Below are positions 1-4,949 of a stretch of DNA of 5,936 nucleotides, one piece after another. Below the pieces are notes generated by a model. The model was not told the DNA's origin and did no database searches. It saw only the letters and a program-made list of their open reading frames with translations. Numbering within the stretch: the stretch's first letter is position 1; each line of letters starts with the position of its first letter. Origin of the DNA: an uncultured Mycoplasmatota bacterium (GTDB lineage: Bacteria; Bacillota_I; Bacilli_A; RF39; UBA660); contig CANDHX010000089.1 in NCBI GenBank assembly GCA_947384645.1, forward strand, positions 1-5,936, read 5' to 3'. The position numbers and the translations under genes are program-made.

Positions 1-83
1 CGACTTAAATCTTTTTTTGTATATATTTGGTCTCACATCTATTGTAACTCAACAAAGTTTAATAAAAATTCTTAAAAAACCTC

Positions 84-112
84 TTTGCAAGATATCATAA
101 TTCTGTTATAAT
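84..112 (+). promoter_or_regulatory. sigma-A promoter with extended -10, upstream of the unknown gene at 138
   Basis: A perfect -10 box TATAAT lies at 107-112 and is preceded by TGT at 104-106, giving the extended -10 form TGnTATAAT. The -35 is weaker: TTTGCA at 84-89 with a 17-base spacer, or TTGCAA at 85-90 with 16. Transcription would start near 119, about 20 bases before the chosen start codon. The flanking 1-83 is T/A-rich with no supported gene; the T run at 12-18 may be the tail of a terminator whose stem is outside the window. Confidence 0.75.
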
Positions 113-125
113 AGAGTTTAAAATG

Positions 126-131
126 TGGAGG
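126..131 (+). promoter_or_regulatory. ribosome binding site that fixes the start at 138
   Basis: TGGAGG at 126-131 is six bases before ATG at 138. The in-frame ATG at 123 lies upstream of this site and has no ribosome binding site of its own, so the shorter 331-residue protein is preferred over the longest open frame. Confidence 0.8.
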
Positions 132-137
132 ATAAGT

Positions 138-1133
138 ATGATTAAAAAAGGTGCTGAAATTTTTGATTATAAAGAAGAACTTAAAAAAAGTCACGGCTAC
201 AGCGATGAATTTGCAGAGTGTTTAGTATTATTAGCAGATGACATGATAGCCTATTTAGGCGAAGAATATGCAGAAGTCGTCTATGATACAATAAGAAATA
301 CGGATTACATGGTAGCAACACAAAAGAAGAAAAGCAAAGTTTATGAAAATACGAGCGATGTACTAGAAAGAATAGGCGTCTTAAAAGATTTGACAGTAGA
401 ACAAGCGAGCGAACTCAGTGACGGAAACAAAAGAAGTGCCAATATAAGTATTCCAACTATTGCTTTTGACGGAAAAGAATATAGACTCACTAATATTAGA
501 AGAGTCATCGTTTTGCCACACCACTTTAACCCGGATAGTATAGCATCTATTAAAGAACTTTTTAAAAACACCCTCGAAGCGGTTAAGAACTCTCTAAACA
601 CCTATAGCATAGACGGAACTGTGTTGACAGTAAAAAACGGCTTACAAGTAGAAACCAGAAATTTATCATATAGAAATGGAGAAGTCGCATCAACACTTTC
701 AAATATCAAAGGAGAAGGACTAGAAAAGGGAACCACTCTATATGATGAACTGTGTTTTATGAGAACCTACCACGATGCATCATATGACGTTCAAGAAAAT
801 TCAGATTTGAGAATATTGGCAGGATATCTCTATGATAATTTAGATTTAAGAGACTCTATAAGGGTCGCAGCAATCACTAAAGATTACGACAATTTAAAAG
901 AAATCATCGAAAAAACTTCGGGATTAGACTATGATACCTTTATGGCACAATTAGATAGTTTATATGCTTATGAAAAAGAAATTTCAAAATCTATCCTCGA
1001 TTCAGAAGAACTAACTAGGGCAAATCAAAAAAGAGATGATTACTACAAAGGAGCAATTGTACCTATGATTAATGAAATGAATAATACATTGACGAAAGAA
1101 GAAATGCTTAAAGATGGCTATAAAAAGAGTTAA
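138..1133 (+). CDS. uncharacterised protein, possible inactive metallopeptidase relative
   Basis: I do not recognise this 331-residue protein with confidence. It has no signal peptide and no membrane segment, so it is probably cytoplasmic. Residues 1-100 are charged and helical. Residues 102-127 look like a beta-rich stretch ending in LPHHF. Residues 135-152 form a helix containing IKELFK (138-143), followed by YSIDGTVL (156-163), a GL at 168-169 and then GEGLEKG at 192-198. This order resembles zinc metallopeptidase-like proteins in which HExxH is followed by a short beta element and an 'E-G-L-x-E-G' segment, but both histidines would be lysines here (K139, K143). That reading is inference and could be wrong. 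The rest, to residue 331, is helical and acidic. The gene has its own promoter at 84-112 and overlaps the next gene by 20 bases, so the two are probably co-translated. Confidence 0.8.
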   Translation: MIKKGAEIFDYKEELKKSHGYSDEFAECLVLLADDMIAYLGEEYAEVVYDTIRNTDYMVATQKKKSKVYENTSDVLERIGVLKDLTVEQASELSDGNKRSANISIPTIAFDGKEYRLTNIRRVIVLPHHFNPDSIASIKELFKNTLEAVKNSLNTYSIDGTVLTVKNGLQVETRNLSYRNGEVASTLSNIKGEGLEKGTTLYDELCFMRTYHDASYDVQENSDLRILAGYLYDNLDLRDSIRVAAITKDYDNLKEIIEKTSGLDYDTFMAQLDSLYAYEKEISKSILDSEELTRANQKRDDYYKGAIVPMINEMNNTLTKEEMLKDGYKKS

Positions 1134-1581
1134 AGAATACTTAAAACGATACAGTTTAGATGAAAAGATAATCGAACTCGAAGAGTCTAGTGCTACTGTC
1201 AGGGAAGCCGCTATAGCACTCCACACAGAAGATGCAAGAATTGCCAAAACATTGAGCTTTATTATAGACGAAAAACCAGTACTAATAGTAACTAGGGGAG
1301 ACGCCAAAATAGATAATCACAAATTTAAAGAACAATTTCACGAAAAAGCAAAAATGATACCCTTTGAAGACGTTGAAACTTTGATTGGACACGCTCCAGG
1401 CGGTGTATGTCCCTTTGGCATCAAAGAAAACGTACTAGTCTATTTAGACATATCGCTAAAAGATTTTAAAACCGTCTTCCCAGCTTGTGGTTCATCCAAT
1501 AGTGCTATTGAACTCACAATCGACGAATTAGAAAACACATCGAATTATAAAGAATGGATAGACGTCTCAAAACTGTCATAA
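1114..1581 (+). CDS. YbaK/EbsC-family aminoacyl-tRNA deacylase
   Basis: This 155-residue protein covers the whole single-domain YbaK/EbsC fold (aa-tRNA editing domain, PF04073). Family marks seen: the IAKTLSF segment with the conserved lysine at K45, the GHAPGGVCPFGI loop around residues 91-102, and the C-terminal motif CGSSNSAIELT. Members of the family act in the cytoplasm and hydrolyse amino acids wrongly attached to tRNA, typically tRNA-Pro or Cys-tRNA-Pro in free-standing editing proteins. I cannot assign the substrate among YbaK and the ProXp subfamilies. The start ATG at 1114 lies within the preceding gene's last codons (20-base overlap) and has only a weak purine-rich ribosome binding site, which suits translational coupling. 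The gene ends four bases before the stem of a bidirectional terminator. The family call is firm; substrate specificity is open. Confidence 0.93.
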   Translation: MAIKRVKEYLKRYSLDEKIIELEESSATVREAAIALHTEDARIAKTLSFIIDEKPVLIVTRGDAKIDNHKFKEQFHEKAKMIPFEDVETLIGHAPGGVCPFGIKENVLVYLDISLKDFKTVFPACGSSNSAIELTIDELENTSNYKEWIDVSKLS

Positions 1582-1584
1582 AAA

Positions 1585-1623
1585 AACTGTTGAAAAAAAT
1601 TAATTTTTCAACAGTTCTTTTTT
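1585..1623. terminator. bidirectional intrinsic terminator between convergent genes
   Basis: A 13-bp perfect stem (1585-1597 with 1604-1616, AACTGTTGAAAAA on the left arm) has a six-base loop at 1598-1603. On the plus strand it is followed by CTTTTTTC (1617-1623), ending the deacylase operon. On the minus strand the A run at 1580-1586 becomes a U tract, ending the transporter gene. The transporter's stop codon (1600-1602, minus strand) is in the loop and its last codons form one stem arm. Confidence 0.92.
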
Positions 1624-2334
1624 CTTAATGACTTTATCAGTTATGCTGGTCCAAATAATATATACTATGATGAGGATGATAGAGAACACGATAGTCGCCA
1701 TAAATTCGCTCGTTAAACACTTTATAAAATAATCGAATGTATTTAATCCGTCCAAAAGATTTTCTAAATACAATAAAGGCATAAAGATTATTCTATCTAG
1801 AATTGCAGCTATAAAGAAACTGAGACCCATAGCTAAATAATCGACTGTATATCTATGAATTGCATTATAAACAGCAGAATATACCAAATGACTTACTATA
1901 TAAGCTATTAATAATCCAAAAAATTGTCCTAGTAGAGGATAAAATATTCTCTGTTCGCCAATAGTAAAATAATCGTTTGTAAAAAGATACTGTATAACTG
2001 CATTATAACTGGTCGTTGCACTATTAGGTTCTGGTATCACACATAATATTATCAATAGTATAAATATTGCAAATAACCCACTACTTATAAAAACGCTTTT
2101 CCTAGCTTCTTTAAAACCGTAATACTTTGAAATATACGCTATGAGTAAAAAAGTAAACGGATAAATCAATATACCACCAGAAATTACGATGTTTTTAATC
2201 GGTTCATAGGTTTTAACAGTAAAAACATAAGATACGATTAATAATACAGTCAAAAGTCCAGTCAAAAATACTGGCGTTTTTTTCTCCGAGACACGCTCAC
2301 TCGGTCTTCTAAGTACCCCTATCTTATTCTCCAT
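1600..2334 (-). CDS. divergent VUT/YhhQ-family (queuosine precursor transporter-like) membrane protein
   Basis: This 244-residue protein is very hydrophobic with about six membrane segments (roughly residues 22-40, 49-69, 80-100, 128-150, 165-190 and 212-235). The best family mark is at residues 57-78, a YPFTF segment leading into YYGFKEAR, which matches the hallmark of the VUT family (PF02592, YhhQ/QPTR). Characterised members import queuine or 7-deazaguanine precursors for tRNA queuosine synthesis. In typical members the segment between these marks carries acidic residues, of the form TD-x-x-x-E before the YG; here it reads IAYISK, so at least one normally acidic position is lost and the substrate may differ. 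The ATG at 2334 is preceded by GGTGAT eight bases upstream. No convincing promoter was found upstream on this strand, although A/T-rich -10-like sequences are present. The gene is convergent with the deacylase operon and divergent from the small ORF at 2454. Confidence 0.75.
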   Translation of the reverse strand: MENKIGVLRRPSERVSEKKTPVFLTGLLTVLLIVSYVFTVKTYEPIKNIVISGGILIYPFTFLLIAYISKYYGFKEARKSVFISSGLFAIFILLIILCVIPEPNSATTSYNAVIQYLFTNDYFTIGEQRIFYPLLGQFFGLLIAYIVSHLVYSAVYNAIHRYTVDYLAMGLSFFIAAILDRIIFMPLLYLENLLDGLNTFDYFIKCLTSEFMATIVFSIILIIVYIIWTSITDKVIKKKELLKN

Positions 2335-2453
2335 ATAATATCACCAATCTTATGATAACCTATTTTAAAGAAAAAGAAAAGATATTTTTTGTCGAAAGAC
2401 TTTAAAAAGTGTCCAATATATGGAAAGATAAAACAGGAGAAAGGAAACAGCTT

Positions 2454-2546
2454 ATGCTTAGATTAGAAATGATACTCGACAGCCTTATCGAAGAAATCAA
2501 AGACGCAAAAAGAAAGCTCATCATAGAGGAACTGACCAAAAAATAA
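2454..2546 (+). CDS. small ORF, 30-residue charged helical peptide
   Basis: ATG at 2454 opens 30 codons ending in TAA. It is preceded by AGGAG (2435-2439) and AAGGA (2441-2445), the latter eight bases from the ATG, which is ideal spacing. The predicted peptide is about half charged (E/D and K/R balanced) with Leu/Ile at helix-compatible spacing, for example LRLEMILDSLIEEI, so it should form an amphipathic or coiled-coil helix; there is no membrane segment. The same frame is open upstream to 2406 with a GTG at 2409, but that start has no ribosome binding site. No family is recognised. It lies alone between the divergent transporter gene and the promoter of the GH25 gene, with no clear terminator after it. 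It could be a genuine microprotein, a leader peptide or a coincidence. Confidence 0.5.
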   Translation: MLRLEMILDSLIEEIKDAKRKLIIEELTKK

Positions 2547-2552
2547 ATTAAC

Positions 2553-2581
2553 TTTATGTTTTTCACTTACTTTGATATAAT
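2553..2581 (+). promoter_or_regulatory. extended -10 promoter of the GH25 gene
   Basis: TGATATAAT at 2573-2581 is a perfect extended -10 (TGnTATAAT). The -35 position, 17 bases upstream (2553-2558, TTTATG), is poor, as is common when the extended -10 is present. The expected start of transcription, near 2588, falls after the GTG at 2587, which argues that translation begins at ATG 2605. Confidence 0.7.
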
Positions 2582-2601
2582 TACAAGTGAAAGAAGTAAG
2601 T
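2561..2601 (+). repeat. inverted repeats bracketing the -10 box (possible operator)
   Basis: TTTCACTT (2561-2568) is the exact reverse complement of AAGTGAAA (2585-2592), with the -10 box in the 16-base gap. A second, overlapping pair is ACTTACTT (2565-2572) and AAGTAAGT (2594-2601). The two pairs are shifted and partly exclusive. The positions suit a repressor operator over the RNA polymerase binding site; a leader RNA structure is less likely because the left arms lie upstream of the predicted transcription start. Confidence 0.5.
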
Positions 2602-2604
2602 AGT

Positions 2605-3711
2605 ATGGAAAAAATTTTTGAATTTTTAAAAAATCTAAACTTTCGAAAAACGCTAGCCATAATAGGATTTGTTATCCTTTTTTCCATGGTCGGTTTTCTC
2701 ACAATAAGTTTGGTAAAATACTATTACGACCACTTTAAAAAAGACGACGAAGTTAAACTTTACTATGAATTTGGACCGAACACGATAAGTTATGACTATG
2801 ATGAAGTAGCAGAAACATCTGACTTAAAAGAACAATTTATTTCTTACGGTATCTCATACGGCGTCGATGTTTCAGAATGGCAAGGCATCATAGATTGGGA
2901 AAAAGTAAAAAGAACTGGAATATCGTTTGCCATGATTAGATGTGGATTTAGAGAAATATCTGGCAATGAGATAAAAGAAGACGATAAATTCAGAATAAAC
3001 ATAGAAGGTGCTACGAAAGCGGGTCTTAAAGTTGGAGTATATTTTTATGGTACCGCTAAAAACGAAAAAGAAGCTCAAGAAGAAGCAGAATTCACTATCG
3101 ATTTGATAAAAGATTACAACATCACATATCCAGTCGTATACGACACAGAAAGTTTTAATATGGGACGGCTTAAAAACGTCAGCAATTCTAGTTTAACAGA
3201 TAATATACTTACATTTACAGAAACGATAGGATTGTACGGTTATGAAACGATGGTCTACTCGTATCACAATGCTTTTACATATATGTTGGATACGGGAAAA
3301 TTAGACGGTAAACTCATATGGCTTGCCCACTATACGGATCGGACAAACTATAAAGGAAACTACAATATGTGGCAATATACGAGCGAAGGAAAAGTCGACG
3401 GGATAAAGACAAAAGTCGATTTAAATGTCTCTTATTTTACCTATGTCGATGACGAGGCGAAAATAGTTCCAAATCCTCGCTATGTAAAAGCTCCAACTCT
3501 GAATTTTAAAGAAGTACAAGAAACCGTCAAAACCAAAAAAGAAACAGCTATTAGAACTGGTCCTACCGATGAAATTCCTAATCGGCTAGGAACTCTTAAA
3601 AGAGGAGAAACCTTGACGAGAACTGGAATACATGAAACCTATTCTCGCATAATCTATAATGGGCGTGAAGCCTACTGCAAAACAGAAGACCTTAAGGTCT
3701 CTGACCCTTGA
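2605..3711 (+). CDS. membrane-anchored GH25 muramidase (lysozyme) with C-terminal SH3-like domain
   Basis: The protein is 368 residues from ATG 2605. Residues 16-38 form one membrane segment with K/R on the inner side, followed by a linker. A glycoside hydrolase family 25 domain spans about 86-285: GVDVSEWQG with D88, the catalytic pair VYDTE (D180, E182), and VDGI...VDLN with D272. These match the Asp/Glu set of Cellosyl-type N-acetylmuramidases, so the enzyme is probably active on the glycan strand of peptidoglycan outside the membrane. About residues 308-365 (from KTKKETAIRTGP to AYCKTEDLKV) look like a bacterial SH3 domain, a usual wall-binding module. The start at 2605 is preferred over GTG 2587 because the promoter would start transcription at about 2588 and AAGAAG lies eight bases before the ATG. 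It lies upstream of gpsB, fitting a wall remodelling role. The stop TGA at 3709-3711 overlaps the gpsB -35 box. Confidence 0.93.
   Translation: MEKIFEFLKNLNFRKTLAIIGFVILFSMVGFLTISLVKYYYDHFKKDDEVKLYYEFGPNTISYDYDEVAETSDLKEQFISYGISYGVDVSEWQGIIDWEKVKRTGISFAMIRCGFREISGNEIKEDDKFRINIEGATKAGLKVGVYFYGTAKNEKEAQEEAEFTIDLIKDYNITYPVVYDTESFNMGRLKNVSNSSLTDNILTFTETIGLYGYETMVYSYHNAFTYMLDTGKLDGKLIWLAHYTDRTNYKGNYNMWQYTSEGKVDGIKTKVDLNVSYFTYVDDEAKIVPNPRYVKAPTLNFKEVQETVKTKKETAIRTGPTDEIPNRLGTLKRGETLTRTGIHETYSRIIYNGREAYCKTEDLKVSDP
3687..3700. repeat. 14-bp perfect palindrome just upstream of the gpsB promoter
   Basis: AGACCTTAAGGTCT is fully self-complementary and ends seven bases before the -35 box of gpsB. It lies in the last codons of the GH25 gene. 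It has no loop or T tract, so it is not a terminator; a dimeric regulator site is possible but so is chance. Confidence 0.4.
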
Positions 3712-3736
3712 CAAAAGACTAAAAAATAAGTAAAAT
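3708..3736 (+). promoter_or_regulatory. near-consensus sigma-A promoter of gpsB
   Basis: TTGACA at 3708-3713, a 17-base spacer, and TAAAAT at 3731-3736 form an almost perfect vegetative promoter. Transcription would begin near 3743, giving a leader of about 20 bases. The GH25 stop codon lies inside the -35 box. Since no strong promoter is seen before rnpB or rodZ, this one may also drive those genes. Confidence 0.85.
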
Positions 3737-3744
3737 GTATGAGT

Positions 3745-3754
3745 AAGAAGGGTG
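3745..3754 (+). promoter_or_regulatory. ribosome binding site that fixes the gpsB start at 3764
   Basis: AAGAAGGGTG is nine bases before ATG 3764. A longer in-frame reading from GTG 3752 would begin within this site, so it is rejected. Confidence 0.8.
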
Positions 3755-3763
3755 AATACTATT

Positions 3764-4099
3764 ATGAATGAAGTGGAAATAAAACTCTCTCCTAAAGAGA
3801 TTTTAAACAAAGAATTCAAATTTGATGCAAAAGGTTATAGACCAAAAGAAGTTGATGAATATTTGGATACTATCATTGAAGATTACAACGAATTCATCCA
3901 TCTCATAAAAAAATTGGAAAGAGAAAATCGAGAATTAGAAGAGGAAAACAGACATCTAAATAATGAATTAAGACGATTAAAAATAGAACTAGAAAGCCAA
4001 GAAGATGAGTCGTCAAGCGGTAAGTTTTCTTCGAATAATGTCGATTTGTTAAAAAGGTTATCAAATCTCGAAAAGATAGTCTATGGAAAAAATGAATAA
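3764..4099 (+). CDS. gpsB: cell division/wall synthesis adaptor GpsB (DivIVA family)
   Basis: This 111-residue protein has the GpsB plan: an N-terminal DivIVA-like domain (residues 5-40), a coiled coil (about 40-80, rich in E, N, R and L), a short Ser/acidic linker, and a C-terminal trimerisation helix. With ATG 3764 as start, the membrane- and penicillin-binding-protein-binding residues Y25, D31 and D35 fall at the same numbers as in Bacillus subtilis GpsB, and the tail LLKRLSNLEKIVYG is nearly that of the Bacillus protein, which supports this start. GpsB is a cytoplasmic hexamer at the division site and lateral wall that docks class A penicillin-binding proteins and balances elongation with septation. 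Its position directly upstream of rnpB is the same as in Bacillus. Confidence is high on both similarity and synteny. Confidence 0.97.
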   Translation: MNEVEIKLSPKEILNKEFKFDAKGYRPKEVDEYLDTIIEDYNEFIHLIKKLERENRELEEENRHLNNELRRLKIELESQEDESSSGKFSSNNVDLLKRLSNLEKIVYGKNE

Positions 4100-4465
4100 A
4101 TAATACTCGGGCAAACGCTGGTAGAAATATCTACTTGAGGAAAGTCCTTGCTCACTCAATCTGAAATCGATTGGTAATGTTTGTGCTAGGGGAATAAATA
4201 ACCCTAGGTATGCTTTATGCATAACGGCTTCGAACGGTTTCCTAAACTTTAGGAACTAATTAGATATAAAAGTGCCAAAGAGACGAGTGCTATTGGTAAC
4301 AATAGTAGTGGAACGTGGTAAACCTCACAAGTGAGAAACCCAAATTTTGGTAGGGGAGTTCTTCATTCGGGAATAAAAACTGAAGAAGAGTTTAGGGTAA
4401 TACCCTAAAAGATAAATGTTTGCCACCCTTTAAGGGTACAGAACAAGGCTTATAAAGTATTATTT
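4098..4465 (+). ncRNA. rnpB: RNase P RNA, Bacillus type (class B)
   Basis: This is the catalytic RNA of RNase P, which trims the 5' leader from pre-tRNAs. Seen directly: the conserved GAGGAAAGTCC (4137-4147), the block GTGGAACGTGGTAAACC near 4308-4324, the class B AAACCCAAATTTTGG followed by TAGGGG (4336-4356), with the GGT that pairs with the tRNA CCA end, and the 3' block ACAGAACAAGGCTTATA (4438-4454). The ends are set by the P1 helix: 4098-4107 pairs perfectly over ten bases with 4456-4465. Internal hairpins include CTAGGG/CCCTAG and TTTAGGG/CCCTAAA. The length, about 368 bases, is near that of Bacillus class B RNAs (about 400). Seven Ts (4463-4469) follow. The exact mature ends are inferred. 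Confidence 0.97.
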
Positions 4466-4477
4466 TTTTATTATAAA

Positions 4478-4483
4478 AAGGAG
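4478..4483 (+). promoter_or_regulatory. ribosome binding site that fixes the rodZ start at TTG 4493
   Basis: AAGGAG ends directly against an in-frame TTG at 4484, which is too close to serve as start. The TTG at 4493 is nine bases away and yields the usual start of an HTH_25 domain. Confidence 0.8.
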
Positions 4484-4492
4484 TTGATAATC

Positions 4493-4939
4493 TTGAATGA
4501 AATAGGTAGTGACTTTAAAAACACTCGTTCTTCTTCGAGCATAAGCATAGAAGAAGCGAGCACTGACACACTTATACCGGTAGAAGCATTAGAACAAATA
4601 GAGTCTGGCTCAATCGGTAGCTTCAAAGATATCTTCAAACTGAAAGAATATTTGCAAACATACGCAAAATATTTGGGATTAGATCCCAACAAAGTAATAG
4701 ATGATTTTAACGAGTATATGTTCGAGTACACGTCCAAAATTCCACTCGATACATTAGAAAAAAAGATAGAAGAAAAGAATAGAGAAGAAGCTATAAAAGA
4801 TACAGACAGTATAAAAATAGTCTCTCCTTATCTGGAGCCCAAAGAAAAACCGGAGATAATGAAGTATGTCATAATTACAATCATCATAATTATACTTATG
4901 GCCGTGACGATGATATGGGCGATAAAACAAGTAACGTAA
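4493..4939 (+). CDS. rodZ: RodZ-like protein, short form (HTH_25 domain plus one membrane segment)
   Basis: The protein is 148 residues from a TTG start. Residues 3-72 form an HTH_25/RodZ-type helix-turn-helix: the IGSDFKNTR opening, ISIEEAS, IPVEALEQIESG, and the family mark LQTYAKYLGLDPNKV at 54-68. After a charged linker (75-120) there is one membrane segment (about 125-143) and only five residues beyond it. RodZ binds the MreB filament through the cytoplasmic helix-turn-helix and links it to the elongation machinery. The Bacillus homologue has a long extracellular part, absent here. The gene stops ten bases before pgsA and shares its ribosome binding site region, as in the Bacillus rodZ(ymfM)-pgsA pair. 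Only 27 bases separate it from rnpB, with no clear promoter. The domain call is firm; full RodZ function is inferred. Confidence 0.88.
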   Translation: MNEIGSDFKNTRSSSSISIEEASTDTLIPVEALEQIESGSIGSFKDIFKLKEYLQTYAKYLGLDPNKVIDDFNEYMFEYTSKIPLDTLEKKIEEKNREEAIKDTDSIKIVSPYLEPKEKPEIMKYVIITIIIIILMAVTMIWAIKQVT

Positions 4940-4949
4940 AGGAGAAAAT

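Noticed and set aside
1..100. Frames open from the left edge (stops at 73-75 and 98-100) that could be the 3' end of an upstream gene
   Set aside because: Short, of poor codon character, and the longer one runs through the -35 region of a clear promoter; no recognisable protein tail.
123..137. ATG 123 as start of the first gene
   Set aside because: It precedes the GGAGG ribosome binding site that serves ATG 138.
2409..2453. GTG-initiated longer form of the small ORF (45 residues)
   Set aside because: No ribosome binding site before the GTG, while ATG 2454 has an excellent one.
2546..2570. A/T-only hairpin-like sequence (AAATAAATTAACTTTATGTTTTT region) as a terminator of the small ORF
   Set aside because: The stem has no G/C pairs and is imperfect; too weak to call.
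2587..2604. GTG 2587 as start of the GH25 gene
   Set aside because: Predicted transcription start is at about 2588, so this codon would not be in the mRNA or would be leaderless.
4220..4420. Repeated CCCTAAA/TTTAGGG-like words as a possible repeat array
   Set aside because: They are paired stem arms of the RNase P RNA, not independent repeats.
4463..4484. TTTTTA-TTA-TAAAAA hairpin masking the rodZ ribosome binding site
   Set aside because: Six A/T pairs with a three-base loop are too unstable to propose regulation.
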